From PLOWO2-12-38-17 sp963709355 (GTDB lineage: Bacteria; Planctomycetota; Brocadiia; Brocadiales; Brocadiaceae), in the NCBI GenBank assembly GCA_963709355.1, contig CAVPVY010000005.1, forward strand, positions 1,178,001 through 1,242,000: a stretch of DNA of 64,000 nt. Reading direction: 5' to 3'. This document shows positions 35,699 through 43,970 of this stretch, in pieces. The number at the start of each line of letters is the position of its first letter. The first letter of the stretch is position 1. A program made the position numbers and the translations under genes. The notes under the pieces were generated by a model. The model ran no database searches. It had not been told where the DNA came from and was given only the letters and a program-made list of their open reading frames with translations.

Positions 35699-36166
35699 TT
35701 AGGACACACCGCAAACCTTTGTCCTGCCTGATTCAACCGCCTTCAAATATGCTAAATAGCTGTTGAAATTATTCATAAATTCAGCCCGGAGTGTAGCATT
35801 GGTTTTCCATTTTTCTTCAGGAGTCATCGGCTTCGGTTCCGGTGTTGTTCTTTGTGGTACGGTCGGAATTGACGCCCTTATTCCAGCGTCTTTTAGCATA
35901 TTAAATAAATTCAAAGCGGCTTCAGCCCTTGCTCGCATTTCTTGAGTAACTTTGATTTCTTGTTTAGGTTCAGGTATTTTGTCAAGAAATTTGTAGGTAT
36001 GTCCTGCTAGGGTTTCAAACACCCGCTCTGACACTTTCTTTAGCCTATCGAAGCATTTAATATTTTTTCGCTCTCCCATAAATACCATCCGCCCCACAGA
36101 GTTTCGCACCATAACGAAATCACTCTCGACAATTTTTTCATTTCCATCAGCAAATGTTTTTTCCAT
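35699..36166 (-). CDS. Element protein of unknown function
   Basis: A 155-residue basic, soluble protein. The first 70 residues (SDFVMVRNSVGRMVFMGERK) look like a small beta-rich domain, then a helix (EMRARAEAALNLFNMLKDAG) and a Pro-rich linker (PTVPQRTTPEPKPMTPEEK) lead to a C-terminal helical part. No family is recognised. Confidence 0.5.
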   Translation of the reverse strand: MEKTFADGNEKIVESDFVMVRNSVGRMVFMGERKNIKCFDRLKKVSERVFETLAGHTYKFLDKIPEPKQEIKVTQEMRARAEAALNLFNMLKDAGIRASIPTVPQRTTPEPKPMTPEEKWKTNATLRAEFMNNFNSYLAYLKAVESGRTKVCGVS

Positions 36167-36250
36167 ATTTAAAGCTCCCTATTAAAAAGTTTATAAAAGT
36201 GAGGCAGGCAGGAAAATGAGGAAATCCTGCCCGCCACCCGCCGGTGGACG

Positions 36251-36649
36251 CTATTTAATTCTAAATGGTGTTGCATCGTCCCGTCGCTTGAAACATACCA
36301 ATCCGTAATTATCAAAATCCGGCTGCACGTACTTAAAAACACCAATTTCGTGTCCTTTTCCTATAAGGTTAAATGAATTTAAGCCGTCACAAAACACGGC
36401 AGCGCCTGGTTTTGCCTTACGTACATTTGAAATTTTTACGAGAACACCGCCTCTGGTAATGACTAACACCCGCCCCCCCTCAATTCCCGTCCTGTCAATA
36501 AACCCCAAAAAGCCGTCGTGCTCTCCCGTAATAGGGACCGCCTTGCCGTAACTCAACCCCACCGGGTGACCTTTTTCTAAACCTTTTCCGCCTGAAAAAA
36601 CTCCCGATTTCCTCTTTACACTGGTATCAAACGCCCGTGCTATTTCCAT
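36251..36649 (-). CDS. Beta-rich protein, possibly capsid-decoration (DUF2190)-like
   Basis: A 132-residue protein from ATG 36649, chosen because TTAGGAGGTGTAAAA lies in front of it. Repeated Gly-rich beta motifs (GKAVPITGEHDGFLGFIDRTG, GGRVLVITRGGVLVKI, KPGAAVFCDG) resemble DUF2190-type phage head-decoration or parallel-beta proteins. The resemblance is by pattern only. If right, it would be the only structural gene of the element. Confidence 0.4.
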   Translation of the reverse strand: MEIARAFDTSVKRKSGVFSGGKGLEKGHPVGLSYGKAVPITGEHDGFLGFIDRTGIEGGRVLVITRGGVLVKISNVRKAKPGAAVFCDGLNSFNLIGKGHEIGVFKYVQPDFDNYGLVCFKRRDDATPFRIK

Positions 36650-36668
36650 TTTTACACCTCCTAAAAAG

Positions 36669-37052
36669 TTAAGAATTAATTTCACTGTTCTTAAACAATT
36701 TTAAAAATTCCAAATGAATATACCACCAGTCGTTGCATGTTTTCTGAAATTCCGTAAAATCGTTTCCCCAAAAACTGTTTATTCTATCTTCCAACCGTAA
36801 ACTTTCTTGAAAACGTTCAGGATGTTTCCCCCTTGCATAGTCTAGAACGCCGGAAGGGTAATTCTGATTGATTTTTTTAGTGGTATCCATGAAGTAACAT
36901 TCAAATTTATCCATAGGCATAATCTTGCCTGCTTCGATTAATTGACTTGCTGATTGTTCAGATAGTTTTACAATTTGCCCCTTTTTTATCTCTTTCGTTC
37001 CCTCTGGAGTTTTTGCAGAAAAATCTTCAATTACCTCATAGCGTAATGTCAT
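36669..37052 (-). CDS. Element protein downstream of the primase-helicase
   Basis: A 127-residue protein. The first 45 residues form a KOW-like or SH3-like small domain (YEVIEDFSAKTPEGTKEIKKGQIVKLSEQSASQLIEAGKI); the rest is aromatic-rich (NDWWYIHLEFLKLF). Its ATG overlaps the primase-helicase stop by 4 bp, so translation is coupled and a role in replication is plausible. Confidence 0.5.
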   Translation of the reverse strand: MTLRYEVIEDFSAKTPEGTKEIKKGQIVKLSEQSASQLIEAGKIMPMDKFECYFMDTTKKINQNYPSGVLDYARGKHPERFQESLRLEDRINSFWGNDFTEFQKTCNDWWYIHLEFLKLFKNSEINS

Positions 37053-39019
37053 GCTTCCACCTCTATGCTTTCGACCGCAAAAGGTACGTCTAAAGCCAGT
37101 TTTTTTTGTTCGTTTTTACCCTCATTTTTCTTGTTCCCGACACCTGCGAAATCTTCGGTACGAGAATCGTTTTTTGTGAAATTGTCGGTACGAGAATCCG
37201 GCTTACAGCCGTGTGGGTTTCCAGCCATTTTCTTATTCTCGTATTCTTGTTTTACGTATAGGTCTGGTACGAGAATACGAGAATACAAAAACGGGTCTCC
37301 GCGGCTACCTTTCCCATCTCTTTTGACTCCCCCCGCTGATACCAGTTCTCTTATTGCTTTACGTTTTAGTGCGGTGTTGCCTTCTGTTTCTTTTACAATT
37401 AGCGGCTCTGTGACTGGCGCGGTTTGTGTTAATAGAAACGCAATTATTGCCTTTTTCATCATGTTTACGTCTTGCTCTTGCCTTGTCCCCCCAATAGTGA
37501 CAGTTCTTGTTTCTCTGTCAAAATTCAGTATTGTTTCTTCCAAATCATCTCCGTACCTTTGAATGGTTTGCAAGGTTCGATAGTGTTCGTGTCTTTTCAT
37601 CACCATTAAGGTATCCACTGTGCCGAAAATTGCCGTGCTACCTAACACAGAATCGCCGCCGTCACGCTGTCCTTTAGATGAATGATGAACACAAAGAACA
37701 TGAACTCCACTGTCCCTTGCCAACCTGAGTAAAGGATCGAGAGCATTTGTAACTTGTATATAATCATTTCCGTCTTTCACTTTCGTTAACCTGAATAGTG
37801 GATCTATTATAATTAAGACAGGGTTTAGACGTTCGGTAGCCTCTCGAATTTGTTTTATAGCATCAACTGGAGTGCCTCCGGTGTAAATATGGAGTTCCTC
37901 ATCACCGTTAGCACCCATATCCAGGAAATGTTTTTTAACTTCTGCCCTTTTTTCTTCTAGCGCAAGGTATATTACAGCACCCTGTGTAACGCCACTATTG
38001 AGAAAAGATTCGCCTTTAGCAACATGTAAACCCAGCGTTCTTGCAAAGGTAGATTTGCCCACCTTAGGCTTTGCAACACAAATAGAAAATCCACCAGAAG
38101 GCAATATTCCATCAACCAGCCACGTCGTCGTTTCGGCAGGTTCTTTTAAAAGCGCACTAAGTTTCGTAAGTGTAATACCCGCTTTTTGCTCTTTGGTGTG
38201 TATCCATTCAGAAGCATTCTTTACAATTTCAATCAGTTTTGATTTATCATTACCGGCTATCTTTGACCAATCAAGAACGTCCTCAGCTTCAGAGAGTCCA
38301 AGAAGTTCGACAACTTTTAGTTCTTTAACTTTGCTATGCAATGCATTAGCAAGCTTGTAAGCGTAATTCCCGCCCGATGTGTCATTGTCTGGCAGGACAA
38401 TTACTTTTTGCATGCTTCTAAAAATTTTAATATATTCGTCTTTTATAGGTGAATTTGCCCCAGAATCAAGACAGGTAGCAACCAAACCCCAAGAGTTTAA
38501 TAAGTCTGCTTTTGCTTCACCCTCTACAATAAAGCAGTATTTCGACTTGACAAGCTCTGGCAAGTTATAAAGGACAGGATCGCATCCACGCCCTAAAACG
38601 CACTTGTTACCTTCTAGGTGTTTAAATATAAATTCTTTTAAACGCCCATTACGTCCCGGTTCCAGCCTTTCCTTGATATAAAGCAAACTGCCTGTAGCAT
38701 CTTTATACTCGAATTTTGCCACAACTTTTGGCTTTATATCCGACTCGACAGCCCCAGCAATTTTCCCTATTTCTTTTAGCGCCGTTGGGAAATCGGTGTC
38801 CTGAAACCGCTTGTAAAAATCGAAAACATCGCCCTTCGCATCGCATGAAAAACAGTGGAAAAGCCCCGTTTCTACATTTACGGATAAGCTTGGATGGTCG
38901 TCATCATGGAAGCAGCAAAGTCCGGTAGCTTCCTGCTTGTCGTTGACTTTCAGAGACGGGACATGATCTCTGTAAAATTTTACCATGTCCAGCCGATTAA
39001 GAATTTCCTGCTTATCCAT
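37049..39019 (-). CDS. Primase-helicase fusion (CHC2 zinc finger, Toprim, RepA-like ATPase)
   Basis: About 656 residues from ATG 39019 (an earlier ATG at 39043 is possible). Domains in order: CHC2 zinc finger (CCFHDDDHPSLSV...FHCFSCDAKGDVFDF), Toprim (FIVEGEAKADLL and VLPDNDTSGGNYA), and a RecA/RepA-type helicase with Walker A AKPKVGKSTFA and Walker B LIIIDPLFRL. The C-terminal 150 residues include a winged-helix-like part and a charged tail. It should open and prime the element's own replication origin, as in plasmids and phage satellites. Confidence 0.9.
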   Translation of the reverse strand: MDKQEILNRLDMVKFYRDHVPSLKVNDKQEATGLCCFHDDDHPSLSVNVETGLFHCFSCDAKGDVFDFYKRFQDTDFPTALKEIGKIAGAVESDIKPKVVAKFEYKDATGSLLYIKERLEPGRNGRLKEFIFKHLEGNKCVLGRGCDPVLYNLPELVKSKYCFIVEGEAKADLLNSWGLVATCLDSGANSPIKDEYIKIFRSMQKVIVLPDNDTSGGNYAYKLANALHSKVKELKVVELLGLSEAEDVLDWSKIAGNDKSKLIEIVKNASEWIHTKEQKAGITLTKLSALLKEPAETTTWLVDGILPSGGFSICVAKPKVGKSTFARTLGLHVAKGESFLNSGVTQGAVIYLALEEKRAEVKKHFLDMGANGDEELHIYTGGTPVDAIKQIREATERLNPVLIIIDPLFRLTKVKDGNDYIQVTNALDPLLRLARDSGVHVLCVHHSSKGQRDGGDSVLGSTAIFGTVDTLMVMKRHEHYRTLQTIQRYGDDLEETILNFDRETRTVTIGGTRQEQDVNMMKKAIIAFLLTQTAPVTEPLIVKETEGNTALKRKAIRELVSAGGVKRDGKGSRGDPFLYSRILVPDLYVKQEYENKKMAGNPHGCKPDSRTDNFTKNDSRTEDFAGVGNKKNEGKNEQKKLALDVPFAVESIEVEA

Positions 39020-39115
39020 TACCCCATCCTTCCTTTTCAACAACCGCTAAAATTTCAGGCTTTTTGAATACAGTCACATGTTGCATGTTAGTGTTACCCA
39101 CATTGACAAATTTTT

Positions 39116-39820
39116 TTAGATGATTTTTGCCAGCAAATCAAGAAAAGAAACTGCTCTTTCATAATCCTTTTTTGAAATATTTTCTTTCACTGTCCTAATA
39201 ATTCCCAATATTGCAGCTTTCTGCGTGCTCCAAAGAATGGTATTTCCAACAATATCTTCGGGAACATACCGCTTGAGAATCAACAAATAATGGATCAAAA
39301 GTGCCAAATTTGCATCCTTTCGATCCTTAAGAAAAGAAAACATTGCCGTCGTAATTTCCTTCAGTAAGACGGGATGATATTGTAAAAAATCTTTAAAAAG
39401 CTCTGGTTTGAATTCTGCAAGATTTTCAATAAATAAAACAATAAAATCACGGTAATGATTTCCAATAGCGTTCAAAAAGAATTTTTCCGTTCTCCACTTC
39501 CTCAGTAGCCCATGACCTACATTGACCGCTTTGGCAATGTCCTCGCCCTTCATATTTTTCAAATGGAATAGTGTCGCTTTATATTTTGGATAAAGAAACC
39601 CTATCTGCTCACCTTTCGGAGTTCCTTTCCGGGACGGCTCGATATATTTATCCAATCGTTCGTTTATAAATTTTTCTAACAAGGTTTTGTTTTTTATTGT
39701 GTAGTCTCCTAAATAAAATCTAATCACGGTAACATTATATACACCATTGTTCCTTATGTCAATATAAAAATAAGAATTTTTTAAATTCCTTGTAACTACA
39801 GGTAAATTTTTGGTGTGCAT
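39116..39820 (-). CDS. Element protein of unknown function, first gene of the leftward operon
   Basis: A 234-residue, mainly helical protein. A central LKNMKGEDIAKAVNVGHGLLRKWRTE stretch looks like a helix-turn-helix, so it may be a DNA-binding regulator or initiator. The C-terminal half is rich in Leu and aromatic residues. A structured repeat (39855-39911) lies just before its start. No family is recognised. Confidence 0.5.
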   Translation of the reverse strand: MHTKNLPVVTRNLKNSYFYIDIRNNGVYNVTVIRFYLGDYTIKNKTLLEKFINERLDKYIEPSRKGTPKGEQIGFLYPKYKATLFHLKNMKGEDIAKAVNVGHGLLRKWRTEKFFLNAIGNHYRDFIVLFIENLAEFKPELFKDFLQYHPVLLKEITTAMFSFLKDRKDANLALLIHYLLILKRYVPEDIVGNTILWSTQKAAILGIIRTVKENISKKDYERAVSFLDLLAKII

Positions 39821-39854
39821 TGTTACCCCCTTCAGTAATTACCCCTTGAAAAGA

Positions 39855-39911
39855 AATTAAGGGAAGCCCGTCAAGGGAACGGGTTGTCGGTAGCAAGCCT
39901 ATCCCTTAATT
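39855..39911. repeat. Nested hairpin upstream of the element operon
   Basis: A perfect 10-bp outer stem (AATTAAGGGA and TCCCTTAATT) encloses a second hairpin CCCGT/ACGGG. It begins 35 bp before the 234-residue gene, so it may be an mRNA leader structure, an operator or part of a replication origin. Confidence 0.5.
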
Positions 39912-40050
39912 AAATTCTATGCTGGAAAACCCTATCTAAACAAGCATTTTAGACACTCAGATTGGTTTCATTGACCTAAACCACGTTAAAGACTTCTCAA
40001 TGCGCTTAATCGCTAATTTTGCCGTATCCTTTGGACTTAAAGAAAACAAA

Positions 40051-40079
40051 ATCACTGGTACCGATTTGGTACCAGTGAT
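40051..40079. repeat. Perfect 12-bp palindrome near the right end
   Basis: ATCACTGGTACC and GGTACCAGTGAT around GATTT. It lies between the operon leader and the right arm site; a regulator or excisionase site is plausible. It has no T-run. Confidence 0.55.
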
Positions 40080-40147
40080 CCAGTCCTTAACCGGCTATTA
40101 AGAAACATAAAATAATTATGCCAGTTACATAACCATTACATAAAACT

Positions 40148-40168
40148 TAAGTCGTACCTGAGTCGTAC
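40148..40168 (+). repeat. Right arm-type integrase site (21-bp repeat)
   Basis: Identical to 31843-31863, same orientation, 123 bp inside the right core. Around it (39912-40291) no gene is supported; the stretch is AT-rich with short ACAGG and AAAACA repeats. Confidence 0.65.
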
Positions 40169-40291
40169 TCTAAATAAGAAAACACCAAAACAAACTAAAA
40201 CACATCAAAACAGGAATACCTGAAATCCCTTGAATATTCAAGTAAAATCAAGTAGAATAGAAAAGACTAAAACAGGTAAAAAATGCCTTAG

Positions 40292-40310
40292 AATTAGTCT
40301 GTCTAACTAT
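40292..40310 (+). repeat. attR core, 19-bp direct repeat
   Basis: The second copy of AATTAGTCTGTCTAACTAT. The empty chromosome would read straight from the lpd stop through this core into the glycogen phosphorylase leader 60 bp downstream. Confidence 0.85.
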
Positions 40311-40370
40311 GAACGTTTCTCAGAAATATACAACCCTTATAGAATCAATTAATAAATAATCCAATTAAAA

Positions 40371-42068
40371 ATGAACAACAAGGCGAAAATTGCGTATTTT
40401 TCAATGGAAATTGGTCTCTCGAACAATATGCCAACTTACAGTGGTGGTTTGGGAGTCCTTGCAGGAGATACTATAAGATCAAGCGCTGACCTTAAAATCC
40501 CTCTGATTGCCGTTACATTAATTTATAAAAAAGGCTTTTTCCGTCAAGATATTGACCCTGAAGGAAGACAGATTGAATATCCCGCGAATTGGGACCCTTC
40601 CAAATATTTGATACATTTAACTAAAAAGGTTGATGTCCAAATTGAAGGTCGTAAAGTTTATATTACTGCGTGGAGTTACAAAGTACGAAGTGTTACAGGC
40701 GGGGAAGTTGAAATTATATATTTAGATACTGACAACAAAGAGAATATAATAGAGGATAGAGAAATTACTGCCAATTTATATGGCGGTGATAATTGTTATA
40801 GACTTAAACAAGAGATTGTGCTTGGTATTGGTGGTGTGCGAATGCTCCATGCACTTGGATTTAATATAAATAAATATCATATGAACGAAGGCCACGCCAG
40901 TTTCCTTACGCTTGAATTGCTGTTAATGACCAAGAGAGATGTTGAAAGCGTCTGGGATGAAAGGTGGATATGGGATTTAGACGCTGTTAAAGAGTTGTGC
41001 GTTTTTACTACTCATACCCCGGTTGAAGCTGGTCATGACAAATATACTTATGATTTAGTAAAAATAGTTCTCGGCGAAGCAGTACCAATTGAGATACTTA
41101 AAACACTCGCCGGTGAAAATCAACTTAACATGACATTGCTTGCACTAAATTTGAGCAAATATGTTAACGGTGTAGCAAGAAAACACGGTGAAGTTTCTAA
41201 AGGTTTATTTCCTGGCTATGAAATTAATGCAATTACAAATGGTGTCCATTCTTTCACATGGACATGTGCAAGTTTTGTGAAATTATACGATAAATATATT
41301 CAAGGATGGGCAAACGAACCAGAGTTATTTGTCCGCTCAGAAATCATACCTGATGAAGAATTATGGGAAGCCCATAGTAAAGCCAAAGATGAATTATTAT
41401 CTTTTGTAAAGCATACCAATGGTATCGAACTAAATAAAGAATCATTAACCATTGGATTTGCAAGAAGATTTACTTCATACAAGAGGGCTGATTTAATTTT
41501 CAGAAATCTGGAAAGGCTGTTAAACATTGGTGAGAAATGGAATATACAGATTATCTACGCTGGGAAAGCACATCCAAAAGATACTCCAGGAAAGAATATA
41601 ATAAAAAGGATTAATGAAATTGAAAAAACACTCAGGGACAAAATCAGAGTAGTCTTTTTGAAGGATTACAATATTGATATGGCATTAAAACTGATTTCTG
41701 GTGTTGACGTTTGGTTAAATACCCCACTGCGTCCATTAGAGGCATCGGGCACTAGCGGTATGAAAGCTGCCCATAACGGCGTAATAAATTTCAGCATTTT
41801 GGATGGCTGGTGGATCGAAGGACATATTGAAGGCGTTACAGGATGGTCTATAGGTCCAAAACCATCTGAATCTTCACTTATCAGCACCATTGATGCAGCT
41901 GATGTGGAAGATTTATATAATAAATTAGAAAATACAATTGCGCAGATATATTATAATGATAAAGAACAATGGATAAAAATCATGAAGAACTCTATAAGTA
42001 AAATTGCCTACTATTTTAACAGTCACCGTATGATGCGCCGGTATGTAACTGAGGCATATTTAAGATAA
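40371..42068 (+). CDS. glgP: Alpha-glucan (glycogen) phosphorylase, short form
   Basis: A 565-residue GT35 enzyme of the short bacterial subgroup. N-terminal IAYFSMEIGLSNNMPTYSGGLGVLAGD, catalytic KYHMNEGHASFL and THTPVEAGHDKY, the RRFTSYKRADL phosphate/PLP region, and the PLP lysine in EASGTSGMKAAHNGVINFSILDGWW. It releases glucose-1-phosphate from storage glucan. It is 2 bp before a HAD phosphatase gene. Confidence 0.92.
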   Translation: MNNKAKIAYFSMEIGLSNNMPTYSGGLGVLAGDTIRSSADLKIPLIAVTLIYKKGFFRQDIDPEGRQIEYPANWDPSKYLIHLTKKVDVQIEGRKVYITAWSYKVRSVTGGEVEIIYLDTDNKENIIEDREITANLYGGDNCYRLKQEIVLGIGGVRMLHALGFNINKYHMNEGHASFLTLELLLMTKRDVESVWDERWIWDLDAVKELCVFTTHTPVEAGHDKYTYDLVKIVLGEAVPIEILKTLAGENQLNMTLLALNLSKYVNGVARKHGEVSKGLFPGYEINAITNGVHSFTWTCASFVKLYDKYIQGWANEPELFVRSEIIPDEELWEAHSKAKDELLSFVKHTNGIELNKESLTIGFARRFTSYKRADLIFRNLERLLNIGEKWNIQIIYAGKAHPKDTPGKNIIKRINEIEKTLRDKIRVVFLKDYNIDMALKLISGVDVWLNTPLRPLEASGTSGMKAAHNGVINFSILDGWWIEGHIEGVTGWSIGPKPSESSLISTIDAADVEDLYNKLENTIAQIYYNDKEQWIKIMKNSISKIAYYFNSHRMMRRYVTEAYLR

Positions 42069-42070
42069 GC

Positions 42071-42766
42071 ATGCATAAATTCCTCATAAATGTTAAGGCT
42101 TTTATTTTTGACCTTGACGACACCCTTTATGATTGTAGTGGTACTCTTGTATTAAATGGATGGAAAAAGGTTGCAAGCAAGATAGCAAATTTAATTAATT
42201 GTTCAGAAGAAGAGGCATATTTTCTCCAATTAAAAATAGATGAAGAATACAGTGCAAAAGTAAATATTTACGAAAAGATTGTACAACTCTACAATCTTCC
42301 AGACAAATATGCCGAGGAATTACTTGAAAATTTTGTAAATGTAAAAATAGAGGGTATAACGCTGTTCCCTGACGTAATTGATACATTGATAAGACTCAGG
42401 TCATATGGTTACAAACTTATACTTGTGACAACAGGACTAAATAAGATTCAAAGAAAAAAGATTGATTTACTGGGCTTGAATAATGATTATTTTGACTATA
42501 CGCTGATAACAGATAGAAAAAAAACAGTTGCAAAGAGAGACTGTTTTAAAGATATATTGCAAAAGCTCGGTTTAAATCCAGAAGAAATTGCATGTGTGGG
42601 AGACAAGATAGATGATGAATTAACCGCCGCAAAAACCCTTGGAATGATTACAATCTTGTTTGAACATGGAAGGCATTATAAATCGTATTTCAAGGAAAAG
42701 GATAAATATTCTAAGCCCGATTTTTCAATTAGACAAAACAAAGAAATCTTACAGTATTTACTATAG
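42071..42766 (+). CDS. HAD-superfamily hydrolase
   Basis: A 231-residue protein. Motif I is IFDLDDTLYD, motif II LVTTGL, motif III a Lys in DRKKTVAKRD, motif IV VGDKIDDELTAAKTLGM. The helical cap fits the phosphoglycolate phosphatase / pyrimidine nucleotidase group. It probably hydrolyses a small phosphate ester linked to sugar metabolism, given coupling to glgP (inference). Confidence 0.85.
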   Translation: MHKFLINVKAFIFDLDDTLYDCSGTLVLNGWKKVASKIANLINCSEEEAYFLQLKIDEEYSAKVNIYEKIVQLYNLPDKYAEELLENFVNVKIEGITLFPDVIDTLIRLRSYGYKLILVTTGLNKIQRKKIDLLGLNNDYFDYTLITDRKKTVAKRDCFKDILQKLGLNPEEIACVGDKIDDELTAAKTLGMITILFEHGRHYKSYFKEKDKYSKPDFSIRQNKEILQYLL

Positions 42767-42856
42767 AATTTCTTTTATTGTAACCATTATAATGTTCTTT
42801 AGAAATTAATTCTACAATTACGCCAAGGTATTATTAATATTTAAGAAGGTGATTTA

Positions 42857-43492
42857 ATGCACATCCCTGATGGGTTTCTGGATACCAAGATATGGATAGG
42901 AATGGGCTGTATTTCTGCGGCTTTTATTGTTATAGCAACAAGAAAGGCAAATAAAACAATTTCAGATAAGCATATCCCATTATTTGGAGTAATGGCAGCC
43001 TTTGTATTTGCAGCACAAATGTTTAACTTTCCAGTTGGCGGTGGAACAAGTGGACACTTTATGGGTGGTGCCCTTATTTCCATTTTGCTAGGTCCGTGGG
43101 CATCTATTCTCATCATGACAACCGTATTAATAATACAATCACTTGTCTTTCAGGATGGAGGTGTTACAGCACTCGGGGCAAATATCTTCAATATAGGTAT
43201 TGTTGGAGGTTTTCTGGGCTATTATATAAATTTATTTATTCATATGTTTACAAAAGGTAAGAAAAGTCTTCTTATAGGTAGTTTCATAGCGGGATGGAGT
43301 TCTATTGTTCTCTCGGCAATTTGCTGTTCTATAGAGTTAGGTGCCTCAGGTATAATGCCGTTAAAAATTGTTTTTCCTGCAATGACGGCAATTCATGCCC
43401 TTATTGGCGTTGGTGAAGGATTTATAACTGTTGTAGTATTGAGTTTGCTTACAAGAGTAAGGCCAGATTTGCTACAATTACAAAAAATATAA
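42857..43492 (+). CDS. cbiM: CbiM-type substrate-specific component of a cobalt/nickel ECF importer
   Basis: A 211-residue membrane protein. The N-terminus MHIPDGFLDTKIW is the CbiM/NikM metal-binding end, where Met1-His2 coordinate Co or Ni after initiation. It also has FPVGGGTSGHFMGGALISILLGPW and a His in FPAMTAIHALIGVGEG. It should partner CbiQ and CbiO at 7.2-8.7 kb. AAGAAGGTGATTT precedes the ATG. Confidence 0.9.
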   Translation: MHIPDGFLDTKIWIGMGCISAAFIVIATRKANKTISDKHIPLFGVMAAFVFAAQMFNFPVGGGTSGHFMGGALISILLGPWASILIMTTVLIIQSLVFQDGGVTALGANIFNIGIVGGFLGYYINLFIHMFTKGKKSLLIGSFIAGWSSIVLSAICCSIELGASGIMPLKIVFPAMTAIHALIGVGEGFITVVVLSLLTRVRPDLLQLQKI

Positions 43493-43579
43493 ATCCTATA
43501 TAAATGTTCTTAAGCGCAAGGAATAATATTTGTGATAAATTTAAAATAATTATATTATCATATAAATGAGTATCGTGAT

Positions 43580-43909
43580 ATGAATACACCGAGAATGAAA
43601 AATAAGGCGTTGTTTATAGCGTTTGGTTTATCTGCTGTAATAGGATTAGTTATTTTAATATTACCAATTGTGTCTGAAAAGCCAGATGGATTGGAAAAAG
43701 TCTCTGAACATACTATAAGCTTTGTTAAAAAAGACGATTTCAAGCATACAACAAAAGCTCCAATGCCAGATTATAAAATACCAGGATTAAAGCAAAAATT
43801 TGATACGAGACAACTCGCTGGTATCATAGGAGTGTTTGCTGTATTTGGAATATCAGTCTTTATAGGTTATTTATTAAAGAGAAAACGTAGAAATTCAAGA
43901 ATCAATTAA
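43580..43909 (+). CDS. PDGLE-domain partner of the cobalt/nickel importer (CbiN/NikN type)
   Basis: A 109-residue protein with membrane helices at residues 8-28 and 79-98, and between them the PDGLEKVSEH motif that defines the PDGLE family. Such proteins either fuse to CbiM or stand behind it and help substrate loading. It follows cbiM by 87 bp. Confidence 0.75.
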   Translation: MNTPRMKNKALFIAFGLSAVIGLVILILPIVSEKPDGLEKVSEHTISFVKKDDFKHTTKAPMPDYKIPGLKQKFDTRQLAGIIGVFAVFGISVFIGYLLKRKRRNSRIN

Positions 43910-43970
43910 TTTAAAATCTAATAAATACAAAATAAATGTTTTGGAAACACAATAAATGTTAAATACTCGT

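Larger units (their letters stand above)
31746..40310. mobile_element. 8.56-kb integrative element in the 3' end of lpd (satellite-like)
   Basis: The element is bounded by a perfect 19-bp direct repeat (31746-31764 and 40292-40310). A tyrosine integrase gene starts its stop codon 108 bp inside the left end, and a 21-bp secondary repeat lies inside both ends. Nearly all genes point left: unknown, primase-helicase, several small proteins, terminase-small-subunit-like, AlpA/Xis-like, Dam methylase, integrase. No capsid, portal, tail, large terminase or relaxase gene is present. This set resembles a phage-inducible chromosomal island or an integrative mobilisable element. Confidence 0.85.

Noticed and set aside
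31872..40290. Complete prophage
   Set aside because: No large terminase, portal, capsid, tail or lysis genes are present between the att sites.
40311..40370. A second att-like core beyond the right end
   Set aside because: Sequence beyond 40310 does not match the region right of the left core, so the element ends there.
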